Assembly (NCBI GenBank): GCA_964481485.1
Contig: CAYZVM010000027.1
Location: 1 to 38,828 of the forward strand
Source: M3007 sp964481485
GTDB lineage: Bacteria > Bacteroidota > Bacteroidia > Chitinophagales > Saprospiraceae
Reading direction: 5' to 3'
DNA length: 38,828 bases
Part shown: piece after piece, positions 6,273 through 14,571 of the stretch
Position numbering within the stretch: the stretch's first letter is position 1
Layout: every line of letters begins with the position of its first letter
Notes under the pieces: generated by a model
Told to the model about the DNA's origin: nothing
What the model saw: only the letters and a program-made list of their open reading frames with translations
Database searches by the model: none
Position numbers and translations under genes: made by a program

Positions 6273-8684
6273 TTAGAAATTGGCCCTAAAGGCGAGAATG
6301 AAATTCCTTCCCGAGCCGGAGATGCCAGAACTGTAAGGCCTGTATCGTTGGTCGGTCAGGTTTTCTACTCCAGCGCTCAAACTTAATTTCTCGGTAAACT
6401 GGTACATTGCTTTCAGATTAAGGGTGTACCAAGCAGGGGAATAATTATTCCCATCCGCGTCTTTGGCATAGATTTCATCCTTGGCTTGCTCCTCCTGCGG
6501 CAAATCGTCAAAACTTCGTTCGCCCTGATACATTGCATTGAATTCGAGGGTCAAATCCTTAGTTTGGTAACGCAATCGGCTTGCACCGAACAAAGGGGCT
6601 GCATGGCGCGAAGTACTGGTAGTGCCATCATCCAATTCTTCCTCGCCTATCTGGTAATTGAAATCGGATAGCAGGGTAAATCCTCCTGTCAATTTAACCT
6701 CGACTCCTGCCTGAATGCCATAAACATTGGCTACCGCCGCATTTTGTATGGCTTGCACCTGACTCAGGTTGCCGTCATATATGATGCTGTCTTGGTCATT
6801 TAACCGAAAATTCCTACGCACCAGTGCATTTTGCAAGACGGTGTAGTAACCCGCCAAATCTACTTTTATTCTATCGCCAAATACTTTGGCAATACCCATG
6901 TCAAAATTGTAGGCGTATTCGGCCTCGAGGTCGGGATTGGGCACAGTGACGGTACCAGGCTCAGAGTCAAATACCTTTCCCATATCATCCACATTGGGCG
7001 AACGGAAGGCTGTGCCGAAGTTTGCGCTGATTGTCCAACTTTCTGAAGGCCTGTACACGCCGCCCAAACTTCCCGTAAATGCTCCGCTGTTGATATCGAC
7101 ATTTGTAAACGGGAATGGGAAAAAGTTCACGTTGTTTCTAAAATCCCCTTTGAGCATGAACTGGCTATAGCGCAAACCAGCTTGCAGGGTCAATTTATCC
7201 GACATCCTGAATTCATCGTTAACATACACAGCGATGGAATTCCATGTGGACAGAGGATAACGGGATGGCCCTGCTTCGTCTATTCCAGTGGAAATACCCC
7301 GGAGGGCGCCTTTTGAAACTACATCGTTGAACACATACTCAACCCCATAAAACAGTGTATTTCTTGACCCTATTGATTTTACTAAATCAAGATTTGCTGA
7401 GTATGCTTCAACATTTTCGGTCTGCGTATTGCGCACATCATTGTTCAAAGACCTGTCAATCCGGCTTTCTTCAAATGATTGCTGTGCCAATCGCAAATTC
7501 AATTGGTCATATACCGCATTATTTCCCTGATGGCTCGCCGACAGATTGTTCATCAGCCATGTTTGGGGCCCATAGTCCCATTCACTGTATCGCAAGGTTC
7601 CATTACTATACCTGTTGTGACGGTCGTATCGGCCATACGACGAGGTTCCGGAATAGTGGAAACCATACCGAAAATCCCACTTTTCATTGAGCTGGAACCG
7701 CACTTTCTGCATAAGGTTAATCTGTGCGTAGGCGGATGGGTTTTGCAATAGCGGGTCATCTTGGGTTATCACAACGTCCGTACCGTCCTGACGCTGGACG
7801 TATATGTTCTTGATGTAATCATCTGGCCCGATGCTGCCTTGTCGCAAATGATCAAAGTCCCAAGAGCTGAAGCTGGTGACCAAGGCCCACTTTTTCCAGC
7901 CAACGTTCACATCAAAGTGTCCGGTTTTTTCATTGTTGGCAGAAGAATACCGTGTTACGGCTTTGCCTGTTATCAGAGGTTCGTTAGATAATGACAATTG
8001 TGGTGTCAGTGTTTGAAAACTCATTACGCCGCCAATAGCGTCACTACCGTAAATAACCGACCCCGGCCCAAACAGCACTTCTGTGCTTTCCGTAGCAAAA
8101 GGGTCTAAATTAATCACATTCTGAATGTTTCCTGATCTGAAAATAGCGCTGTTCATTCGTACTCCATCCACCGTGTAAAGCAGTCTATTTGTAGCAAAGC
8201 CACGTATCATGGGGCTACCGCCACCTTGCTGGCTTTTCTGAACGAACACTTTGCCCGAAATTCCCAATAAATCAGCAGCCGTTTGTGGATTTTGCAATGC
8301 TGCTTCCTTGGGTGTGATTGACACAATCTTTGAGGGCACTTTGCTGGAACTTTGACGCCACCTTGTAGCGGAAACTACCACTTGGTCAAGGTTCATACTT
8401 GATTGTTCCAATTCAATTTTAAAATTAGATGCTTGAATTTGGCTATAACTTCCAACTTGAGTTTTATAGCCGAGTGCGCGGAATTGAATCTGTTCCGCTT
8501 CTTTAAAAGCCGAAATATCGGCTTGCCCCTTCGCATTTGTCACAACTGATGCTTGGGGATTTTGGCTGAGCAATACCACACCTTCGATAGGTTCTTTGGT
8601 TTGCTGTTCTGTAATGGTTATTATTTGGGCAGAGGATATATTTATCCAACCCAACAAGAACCACAATAAAAATATACGATTCAT
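6273..8684 (-). CDS. TonB-dependent outer-membrane receptor with CarboxypepD_reg domain
   Basis: An 803-aa energised outer-membrane transporter. A signal peptide (MNRIFLLWFL... ending SSAQ, about residue 20) is followed by a carboxypeptidase-regulatory-like beta domain (about 21-95; EPIEGVVLLS, GYKTQVG). The plug domain follows (about 103-220; VVVSATRWRQSSSKVP, GGGSPMIRGFATNRLLYTVDGVRMN, GSDAIGGVMSF), then the 22-strand barrel ending in RANF with a terminal Phe. The barrel motif AFRSPNVDDMGKVFD and the late NLTDQRYRPY-SGISGSGRNF resemble hemoglobin/hemin-type receptors, so heme or an iron chelate is a reasonable but unproven substrate. The upstream membrane protein gene is on the same strand 162 bp away and likely in the same operon. 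Confidence 0.92.
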   Translation of the reverse strand: MNRIFLLWFLLGWINISSAQIITITEQQTKEPIEGVVLLSQNPQASVVTNAKGQADISAFKEAEQIQFRALGYKTQVGSYSQIQASNFKIELEQSSMNLDQVVVSATRWRQSSSKVPSKIVSITPKEAALQNPQTAADLLGISGKVFVQKSQQGGGSPMIRGFATNRLLYTVDGVRMNSAIFRSGNIQNVINLDPFATESTEVLFGPGSVIYGSDAIGGVMSFQTLTPQLSLSNEPLITGKAVTRYSSANNEKTGHFDVNVGWKKWALVTSFSSWDFDHLRQGSIGPDDYIKNIYVQRQDGTDVVITQDDPLLQNPSAYAQINLMQKVRFQLNEKWDFRYGFHYSGTSSYGRYDRHNRYSNGTLRYSEWDYGPQTWLMNNLSASHQGNNAVYDQLNLRLAQQSFEESRIDRSLNNDVRNTQTENVEAYSANLDLVKSIGSRNTLFYGVEYVFNDVVSKGALRGISTGIDEAGPSRYPLSTWNSIAVYVNDEFRMSDKLTLQAGLRYSQFMLKGDFRNNVNFFPFPFTNVDINSGAFTGSLGGVYRPSESWTISANFGTAFRSPNVDDMGKVFDSEPGTVTVPNPDLEAEYAYNFDMGIAKVFGDRIKVDLAGYYTVLQNALVRRNFRLNDQDSIIYDGNLSQVQAIQNAAVANVYGIQAGVEVKLTGGFTLLSDFNYQIGEEELDDGTTSTSRHAAPLFGASRLRYQTKDLTLEFNAMYQGERSFDDLPQEEQAKDEIYAKDADGNNYSPAWYTLNLKAMYQFTEKLSLSAGVENLTDQRYRPYSSGISGSGRNFILAFRANF

Positions 8685-8846
8685 TGTAAAAATTTTTGAG
8701 TCAAGTAACCCTTAAAAATATCTTCTCGAAAAATCGGACATTGAGCCGCTTCAAATCTTGACTTTATTTTTTAAGCGTTACCAAATAAGTTAAGTCCACC
8801 ACTTCGCTGAAATGGCAGACTGAAAAAATGAATATTTGTATAATAT

Positions 8847-9386
8847 TTAACTGAATCGAGGTGGGGGAACGAGAGGAGAGTAGTAAATGGATAAACAGCT
8901 CTCACTGAATGTATAATAACCCGTCTCTATTTGCTTAGATAAAACTAATAGTTCTGGGTATTTATTGAAATATAACTTTTTATAGAATTCGGCTAACTCT
9001 TCTTGCTTGTCTCTATTTTGTGGGTTACTTTCTAATACTTTGTCAACCAACCCATCGAGTCGTCTATTGAGTTTTGTTTCTTTGTGATCCCACCAGCACC
9101 AATAGTACGTTGTCTCACCTTTAATTTCTTTTTCCAGTATGTCATACATCTGACCTTGATACTCAAATTCTTTTGAATGTTCCCAACGGAGTTTAGTTTG
9201 AGATTCCTTTTCTGTAAACTTAAGAAGCACCAATTCATCTTTATCTATGCCTGCAATCATTTGATGTTTCACCTCTCTTCGAACTAACGCTTTTTGATAG
9301 TGTAGATACATGAAAGCAGCCACGATTGGAACAATCAGGCAAAGGAGTAATAATATGCCGGCAACTTTGTGTCTCACAAAATGCAA
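8847..9386 (-). CDS. Small membrane-anchored protein upstream of TonB receptor
   Basis: A 179-aa protein I cannot name. An N-terminal membrane segment (residues about 8-28, VAGILLLLCLIVPIVAAFMY) anchors a roughly 150-residue soluble part. Visible features are VRREVKHQMIAGIDKDELVLLKF, the segment EFEYQGQMYDILEKEIK, an aromatic YYWCWWDHKE and a C-terminal Pro-rich tail. From memory, similar short proteins often precede TonB-dependent receptors in Bacteroidota; the neighbour on the same strand 162 bp downstream fits that pattern. A function in receptor biogenesis or metal handling is inference. The gene has a -7 box (TATTTTTG) 18 nt upstream of the ATG. Confidence 0.7.
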   Translation of the reverse strand: MHFVRHKVAGILLLLCLIVPIVAAFMYLHYQKALVRREVKHQMIAGIDKDELVLLKFTEKESQTKLRWEHSKEFEYQGQMYDILEKEIKGETTYYWCWWDHKETKLNRRLDGLVDKVLESNPQNRDKQEELAEFYKKLYFNKYPELLVLSKQIETGYYTFSESCLSIYYSPLVPPPRFS

Positions 9387-9404
9387 ATGTTATTTTCTTG
9401 CGGT

Positions 9405-9433
9405 CAAAAATAGAGAATATTTCCTACATCCAA
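9405..9433 (-). promoter_or_regulatory. Promoter TTG-N18-TATTTTTG of the receptor operon
   Basis: On the minus strand TTG (9433-9431) lies 18 bp upstream of TATTTTTG (9412-9405). It would drive the small membrane protein and the TonB-dependent receptor. Confidence 0.5.
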
Positions 9434-9464
9434 ATGGCGGTCAAAAAGTGCTAAAAGCTCCAAG

Positions 9465-11957
9465 TCACCCCACCTGCAAATAGTTGCCAATCCCAATGAC
9501 CTCGGCGAACACGCCCGCTGCCGTTACCTCCGCGCCCGCGCCCGGGCCGCGCACCACGAGCGGGCGCTCGCGGTAACGTTCGGTGGTGAACACCACCATG
9601 TTGTCGCTCCCCGAAAGAAAGTAGAAAGGGTGGTTTTGGTCGTAGGCTTGCAGTGCGATGGAGGCTTTGCCCTCCTCCAACTTTGCCACAAATCGCAACA
9701 CTTTCCCCCCATTTTCAGCCGCATGGGCCATTTTTTCAAAATCATCGTCGTGCTTTTCCAGTGCCTCGAAAAACTCCGGTACCGTACGCACGGCGAGGCA
9801 GGCTTTGGGCAAAATGTTTTCGACTTCGATGTCATTGGCTTCCAATGGGAGTCCCGTTTCGCGGGCGAGGATGAGCAACTTGCGGCGCACATCAGCCCCC
9901 GAAATATCATCTCGCGGGTCAGGCTCTGTGAGCCCGCGTTTTTGCGCCTCTTTCACGATGGCCGAAAACCTTGTCCCGCTTTTAAAATTATTGAAAATGA
10001 AAGATAAAGTACCCGACAGGATACCCTCTATTTTCAGAATCCGGTCGCCGGAATGGATAAGGTCATTGAGCGTGGTGATGATGGGCAGCCCCGCGCCGAC
10101 ATTCGTCTCATAGCGCCATAGCACTCCGCGTTTATTGGCAATTTGTTTCAGGCGGCTGTACTGGAGGTGCGACGACGATGCGGCAATTTTATTTGGCGTT
10201 GAAACAGAAATACTTGCATCCAATATTTGCTCATAAAAACCCACGATTTCCTCAGAGGCAGTGTTGTCAATAAAAATCGCGTTTGGCAAATTAAATGCTT
10301 TCATCTGTTCCACAAAACGCGGCATGGAGAATTTTTCGCCTTTATCGAGCGCTTCTTTCCAGTTTTCCAATGTGATGCCGTCTTCTTGCAGCGCCATTTT
10401 TCGGCTGTTCGCCAAACCCGCGATCCTAATTTCCAAATTCCTTTTTTCTTTCAAAAAAGCCGACTGCGCTCGTATTTGCGCCAACAATGTGCTGCCAATC
10501 AACCCCACACCGACCAAGTAGAGATGCAGCGTTTTGGTGTCCGACAGGAAAAATGCTTCGTGGATAGCATTCAGCGCCTTCGTCTCGTCCGCCGCATTGA
10601 TGACAACAGACACGTTCAGTTCGCTCGACCCCTGCGCGATGGCCACGATGTTGATGCCGTTTTTCCCCAATGCCTGAAACAAACGCCCAGCCACCCCCGG
10701 CCGGTAGCGCATATTTTCCCCCACCGCGGCTACCACAGATAGATTGTCCTCGATTTTCAGTGGCTCGACAAGGCTTTCCCGGATTTCAAAAGCAAACTCT
10801 TTTTCGGCAGCCTTCTGCGCCAGTTTTGCTTGTGCGGGCGAGACAGCAAAGGTGATGCTCGACTCGCTCGACCCTTGCGTGATGATGACAACATTCACCC
10901 CGGCCTGTGCCAAAGCAGCAAATAAACGCGACGCTATGCCCGGCACACCAAACAATCCGGAGCCTTGCAAAGTGAGCAGGCAAATTTGGTTGATGGACGA
11001 AATGCCGGTGATGGTTCTGTCCAAATCCTTTCTCTCGCCATTCGGGGGAATGGGGCCTAATTGGGAATGGCTTCCAATGTAAGTTCCTGAAAACGAGGGT
11101 TTAAATGTATTTTTTATGACCAATGGGATTCCTTTCGCCAACGCGGGCAAGATGGTGGGCGGATAAATGACCTTGGCACCGAAATGGCTCATTTCCATGG
11201 CTTCGCGGTAGGTCATTGCGGGCAATGTAAAGGCTTTTTTTACCCGGCGCGGGTCGGCGGTGAGCACCCCGTCCACGTCCGTCCAGATTTCGATGGCATC
11301 GGCTTCAAGCGCCGCACCGAGTATGGCGGCGGTATAGTCCGAGCCGCCGCGACCCAGTGTAGTGGTGATGCCATCTGCCGTGCTGCCGATAAATCCAGTA
11401 GCGGCCTGTACCTGCGGATGCGCCGCAAAATACTCGCGGATGCGGCGGTTGGTTTCTTCAAAATCAACCTTGGCGCTGCCAAAATGCGCGTCGGTGCGAA
11501 CCAAGTCGCGGGTGTCGAGAAATTCGGTAGGGATGCCCGTTTGTCGCATGGCTTGAGCGACGATGAAGGCCGCATTGCGCTCCCCAAAACTCGCCACAAA
11601 GTCCAATGAGCGCGGCGATACTTCGCGCAGCAGGAAAATGCCTTGCAGCACATTGCCCAATGCCTCGAAGTTGGCTGCGATGTGGGTTTCTACGGGCGGG
11701 CACTGGGCGGGTTCGAGCAATTGCACAATAGCTTCGAAATGCCGAACACGCACTTTTTCAAAAATTTCCTGATAGCGTTCGTCTCCTTTGCCGGCTTTTG
11801 TTGCCATCTCGATGAGCGCGTCCGTCACCTTTGAAAAAGCCGAAAAAACAACCGTGAACTTGTCGCCCTGTTGGTAATAATCTTTCAATATTTGGAGCAA
11901 CCCTTTGATGGTGTCGGGTGTTCCGACCGAGGTGCCGCCGAATTTCAAAACCTTCAT
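9465..11957 (-). CDS. thrA: Bifunctional aspartokinase / homoserine dehydrogenase
   Basis: An 830-aa fusion enzyme catalysing the first and third steps of the aspartate pathway (aspartyl phosphate, and homoserine from aspartate semialdehyde). The kinase part (1-300) starts with MKVLKFGGTSVG and includes FGERNAAF, GRGGSDYTAA and WTDVDGVLTADPRRV. Two ACT-type regulatory repeats follow (about 320-400 and 405-470, each with a xxIxQGSSE motif), typical of threonine feedback control. The dehydrogenase part starts with the NAD(P)-binding LVGVGLIGST (481-490) and holds GILSGTLSFIFN and PRDDISGADVRRK with the conserved Asp/Lys. The length matches E. coli ThrA (820 aa). thrB/thrC are not in the window. 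No clear promoter was found upstream. Confidence 0.96.
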   Translation of the reverse strand: MKVLKFGGTSVGTPDTIKGLLQILKDYYQQGDKFTVVFSAFSKVTDALIEMATKAGKGDERYQEIFEKVRVRHFEAIVQLLEPAQCPPVETHIAANFEALGNVLQGIFLLREVSPRSLDFVASFGERNAAFIVAQAMRQTGIPTEFLDTRDLVRTDAHFGSAKVDFEETNRRIREYFAAHPQVQAATGFIGSTADGITTTLGRGGSDYTAAILGAALEADAIEIWTDVDGVLTADPRRVKKAFTLPAMTYREAMEMSHFGAKVIYPPTILPALAKGIPLVIKNTFKPSFSGTYIGSHSQLGPIPPNGERKDLDRTITGISSINQICLLTLQGSGLFGVPGIASRLFAALAQAGVNVVIITQGSSESSITFAVSPAQAKLAQKAAEKEFAFEIRESLVEPLKIEDNLSVVAAVGENMRYRPGVAGRLFQALGKNGINIVAIAQGSSELNVSVVINAADETKALNAIHEAFFLSDTKTLHLYLVGVGLIGSTLLAQIRAQSAFLKEKRNLEIRIAGLANSRKMALQEDGITLENWKEALDKGEKFSMPRFVEQMKAFNLPNAIFIDNTASEEIVGFYEQILDASISVSTPNKIAASSSHLQYSRLKQIANKRGVLWRYETNVGAGLPIITTLNDLIHSGDRILKIEGILSGTLSFIFNNFKSGTRFSAIVKEAQKRGLTEPDPRDDISGADVRRKLLILARETGLPLEANDIEVENILPKACLAVRTVPEFFEALEKHDDDFEKMAHAAENGGKVLRFVAKLEEGKASIALQAYDQNHPFYFLSGSDNMVVFTTERYRERPLVVRGPGAGAEVTAAGVFAEVIGIGNYLQVG

Positions 11958-12073
11958 TTTCTGTGATATTTTTCTGCTTTATATCTAAAAAAACTGGGAA
12001 TAATGCGCGGCAAAAGAAGCGAAGTTTGCAAATGAGCCGTTTAACTTCTGCCGTTTTTCAATTTCAAACGAGT

Positions 12074-12430
12074 ATGAAATTTTTATTTTTCTCAAAAATG
12101 TCAAGCTTGCTTGGGCTGCTGCTGTTGTCGTCGGCAGCTTGCCAGGAATCCGCCAATCCCTGCGTCAAATCGCTCATAGACCGCGATGAAAAACTTATCC
12201 AACGTGCTGATTCTCTCATAGCCCGCCGGGCAGAATTCACACTCGAAACTTACCGCGCCCACTTGGAAAATCTGCGCGGCGAAGAAAAACAACTTTTTGA
12301 CGAGGTGGCGAATTGTGATTTTGGAAAAGACTTGCAAGCCTATAATTATTGGCATCGCGGGCGGCTCAAATTTCCCGGCAAAATCGAGCAGGAGTGGCAG
12401 CGAATCGGACGGGATTCTGTTGGAAAATGA
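12074..12430 (+). CDS. Small putative lipoprotein, unknown function
   Basis: A 118-aa protein. The ATG at 12074 was chosen because it starts a lipoprotein signal: hydrophobic SSLLGLLLLSSAAC with lipobox SAAC (Cys at about residue 21). In-frame upstream ATGs would put extra residues before the signal. The mature part is charged and helical (RDEKLIQRADSLIARR, ETYRAHLENLRGEEKQLFDEV), probably a short coiled coil at the outer or inner membrane surface. Four cysteines occur in all, including CQESANPC. I do not recognise the family. It is divergent from thrA and is followed by the terminator of the opposite-strand RNA gene. Confidence 0.65.
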   Translation: MKFLFFSKMSSLLGLLLLSSAACQESANPCVKSLIDRDEKLIQRADSLIARRAEFTLETYRAHLENLRGEEKQLFDEVANCDFGKDLQAYNYWHRGRLKFPGKIEQEWQRIGRDSVGK

Positions 12431-12449
12431 AAAATACCCGTTTGAAGGC

Positions 12450-12485
12450 AAAAAAGGGCCGCGAGACAGAAAGCGCCCGCAGCCC
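12450..12485 (-). terminator. Rho-independent terminator of the tRNA-like RNA gene
   Basis: On the minus strand GGGCTGCG (12485-12478) pairs fully with CGCGGCCC (12463-12456; one G-U), followed at once by six T. It sits about 25 nt beyond the tRNA-like 3' end. Its orientation serves only the minus strand. Confidence 0.85.
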
Positions 12486-12509
12486 AAAGATGGTTTGTTG
12501 TTTAAGCGG

Positions 12510-12627
12510 CTGTGAAGGGAGGATTCGAACCTCCACGGGGCGATTAGCATTGGCTTTCGCCGATATTTGTTTCGAGTTCCCCACCCCCGAGACAGGAGGG
12601 CTTGGCTGCCAATTTCAACACCTCACA
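12510..12627 (-). ncRNA. Class II tRNA-like RNA with GUC anticodon and 49-nt variable region
   Basis: A 118-nt minus-strand segment folds as a tRNA. The acceptor is TGTGAGG/CTTCACA (7 bp, one G-U; 12627-12621 with 12517-12511). The D stem is TTG/CAA with an 11-nt loop AAATTGGCAGC, as in tRNA-Leu. The anticodon stem is CCCTC/GGGGG with loop CTGTCTC (12595-12589) and anticodon GTC at 12593-12591. The T arm is GGAGG-TTCGAAT-CCTCC (12534-12518). The discriminator is G and CCA is not encoded. The variable region spans 12583-12535 (49 nt); it has a GGGG/CCCC helix and an inner GGC-GAAA-GCC hairpin, far longer than in Leu, Ser or Tyr tRNAs. G73, G34-U35-C36 and C38 are aspartyl-tRNA synthetase identity features, but U37 is abnormal. 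It has its own promoter, a leader of about 90 nt and a terminator. It is either a specialised or orphan tRNA, or a non-translational mimic. Confidence 0.7.
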
Positions 12628-12721
12628 TTGTAGTTGATGTAGATTGGTGATTGTTTGCTATTGTTTTCAGAATGTTGAACAATCAATAATTTTCTGTCAT
12701 CAATCAAGAACTTTGATGCGA

Positions 12722-12753
12722 CAAAGGTAGGTGCATAAGATTTTTTGTTGCAA
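12722..12753 (-). promoter_or_regulatory. Promoter TTG-N21-TACCTTTG of the tRNA-like RNA
   Basis: On the minus strand TTG (12753-12751) is 21 bp upstream of TACCTTTG (12729-12722), the same geometry as the tRNA-Asp promoter in this window. Transcription should start near 12717, about 90 nt before the folded body. Confidence 0.75.
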
Positions 12754-12902
12754 ATTTTTCAACAAATTTTTTTAAAATTTACAGTATCGGCAACTATTTA
12801 TAGAATTAATTGCCCTGTTCAAAAAATGATTTATTTTTCAGAGGGATTTTTTTTCAAATTCGCAACAAAGCCCGATGGCGCCTGTTGGAGAAAATTTGCA
12901 CG

Positions 12903-13550
12903 ATGGACACATCCGATACTTTTATAGAGCAACTCCGTGAAAAACTTGCCGGGTCGCTGCCGGGCCAAGAAGCGCAATTTAAAATGGCATTCAAACGCCG
13001 CGCCGAGGAGCTGCGTCTCAATCCCTCGCCACCACCTGACGCGAAAGTGGCTTCTGTGCTCAACTTGCTACACTACCACGAGGGTGCTTGGCGTACACTG
13101 CTCATTCAGCGCAGCGCAAACCCACGCGACCGGCACAGTGGCCAAGTCAGTTTTCCGGGCGGTCGTTATGAGGAAAGCGACTTGAACTTGGCAAATGTCG
13201 CGCTCCGAGAAACACATGAAGAAGTGGGCGTGTCGCCTTTGCAAGTGGAAGTGTTGGGCCGCCTGACGGAATTGTATATCCCGGTGAGCAACTTTGTGGT
13301 GCATCCTTTTGTGGGGGTGCTGTTGGGCGCCCCTGATTTCAGGCCGCAGCCCGGCGAAGTTGAAATGATACTTACGCCGTCACTGACAGTTTTTTCTCAG
13401 CCAGAAAACCTAAAAATGGCGGATTTGACTGTTGGCCAAGGGATTACGTTGAAAGATGTACCCTACTTCGACGTGGAAGGTCGTATGGTGTGGGGTGCAA
13501 CGGCAATGATTTTGAGCGAGTTTCTGGAACTGACGGGGTTTTCGGATTGA
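12903..13550 (+). CDS. NUDIX hydrolase, CoA pyrophosphatase type
   Basis: A 215-aa cytoplasmic enzyme predicted to cleave CoA or acyl-CoA to 3',5'-ADP and phosphopantetheine. The CoA-NUDIX signature is visible as LLIQRSANPRDRHSGQVSFPGG directly before the Nudix box GGRYEESDLNLANVALRE-THEEVGV, with catalytic Arg-Glu and Glu-Glu. The ATG at 12903 was chosen over an upstream in-frame start (12810) because it places a normal N-terminal helix (MDTSDTFIEQLREKL) before the domain. A second possible role is general nucleotide-diphosphate housecleaning. It ends 3 bp before the convergent neighbour. Confidence 0.88.
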   Translation: MDTSDTFIEQLREKLAGSLPGQEAQFKMAFKRRAEELRLNPSPPPDAKVASVLNLLHYHEGAWRTLLIQRSANPRDRHSGQVSFPGGRYEESDLNLANVALRETHEEVGVSPLQVEVLGRLTELYIPVSNFVVHPFVGVLLGAPDFRPQPGEVEMILTPSLTVFSQPENLKMADLTVGQGITLKDVPYFDVEGRMVWGATAMILSEFLELTGFSD

Positions 13551-13553
13551 GCA

Positions 13554-14507
13554 TTATTTCATGGATTGTTCCCTGTTCGCCATTCGTTGGATTGTGTCCA
13601 CAATACGGTCAAGCTCCGGCGGATAAGCTACATATCGTCGCCCATTTTTGTCCAAGCCCCAAATGCTGACGGTAATCATTTTCACTCGGTCGCCTTTGGC
13701 GATGCGAAGACGGAGTGGAACTGGCAAAGGCTTCACGGCTTTGCGCTTTTCGCAGTCGGGCGTTTTGCAGTCGTAACTGTTTTCCAACTCAAAAAAACGC
13801 TGTTCGCTCGCTGCCCATTCCAAGAATTTTTCCAATTCGTCTTTTGGGATCTTTGTCTTGCGCACAAGGCGCTCTCCCCGAACACTCTCAAACTCATGGA
13901 TGAGTCGCCCTTCGTTGGTGATGGTGATGTAGTCATGCTGTACGGGATTGATGCCGCCGTAGTAGCCGCCACCAACCAATTCGACACGAATGTCCTCTTC
14001 TACCGGGGCGCGGGCTGTTTGTGTTGCGGAAAGAGAGTCTGGGTATGTGAGTGGCACGGTCTGCACTTGCACAACCGGCAGCGTATTCGTCTCCTCCGCA
14101 AAAGGCGAATCCTCTTTTTTTACTTTTATAAAATGGTGCAGATAGGTGCCTTTGCCATCGGGTGCTTTGGTTTCAAGTTCCAATGAAAAGTCGTTCAGAA
14201 GGGCTACGGCAAACGCGTTTTTTTGCCGGAACGAAAAGTGTAATTGCTGGCTGTTCGCTTCCCAAAACGACTCAGTGATTTTGCCGTTCAGGTCTTGTTT
14301 GCAAACAGAATCATGGCGAAACCAAAGGAAGTGTTGCCACTGGTTGCCAGCCTGCTGCACGAGGCTATTGGTCTCCGTATGAAGGGTGTAGGTGTAACGC
14401 CAATGCGTTTCAAATAAACTTTCGGCACTCATTTGAGCGGCCAGTTTTGAGGAATTGAGGAAAAGCGCAACCATGCAAAGGGTGCGCACGAACCGAAGGT
14501 CTTGCAT
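13554..14507 (-). CDS. Secreted protein of unknown function
   Basis: A 317-aa protein with a cleavable signal peptide (MQDLRFVRTLCMVALFLNSS, cleavage near LAAQ, about residue 25). I do not recognise a named family. Residues 26-120 look like a beta-rich domain (THWRYTYTLHTE, WQHFLWFRHDSV), with a Pro/Thr-rich linker near 130-170. The C-terminal half (180-317) carries DYITITNEGRLIHEFES, a Cys pair in YDCKTPDCEKRK, and YVAYPPELDRIVDTIQRMA. Similar C-terminal segments occur in several Bacteroidota lipoproteins, from memory. It follows the ATP-grasp gene by 64 bp on the same strand, separated by a perfect hairpin, so co-transcription is possible but may be attenuated. Confidence 0.6.
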   Translation of the reverse strand: MQDLRFVRTLCMVALFLNSSKLAAQMSAESLFETHWRYTYTLHTETNSLVQQAGNQWQHFLWFRHDSVCKQDLNGKITESFWEANSQQLHFSFRQKNAFAVALLNDFSLELETKAPDGKGTYLHHFIKVKKEDSPFAEETNTLPVVQVQTVPLTYPDSLSATQTARAPVEEDIRVELVGGGYYGGINPVQHDYITITNEGRLIHEFESVRGERLVRKTKIPKDELEKFLEWAASEQRFFELENSYDCKTPDCEKRKAVKPLPVPLRLRIAKGDRVKMITVSIWGLDKNGRRYVAYPPELDRIVDTIQRMANREQSMK

Positions 14508-14540
14508 AATTAAGGCAGCTTTTGGATTAACATAAAATAT

Positions 14541-14557
14541 GCGAACTGGCAGTTCGC
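14541..14557 (-). terminator. Intercistronic hairpin, possible weak terminator
   Basis: Perfect 7-bp arms GCGAACT/AGTTCGC with a 3-nt loop. On the minus strand they are followed by ATATTTTATG, a broken T-rich run. It lies between the ATP-grasp gene and the downstream secreted-protein gene. Confidence 0.4.
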
Positions 14558-14571
14558 GTTACAATTTCCAA

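Noticed and set aside
12101..12550. A 149-aa minus-strand protein covering the tRNA-like 3' end
   Set aside because: It overlaps the lipoprotein gene on the other strand, the RNA terminator and the T arm; it is a by-product of the tRNA-like sequence.
12510..12627. Ordinary tRNA-Leu or tRNA-Ser
   Set aside because: The D arm is Leu-like, but the anticodon loop reads GUC, no shifted stem register gives a Leu or Ser anticodon, and the 49-nt variable region is far too long.
12450..12717. tmRNA (ssrA)
   Set aside because: The tRNA-like body is contiguous with a real anticodon arm, and no tag-peptide frame or pseudoknot chain is seen; the transcript is also too short.
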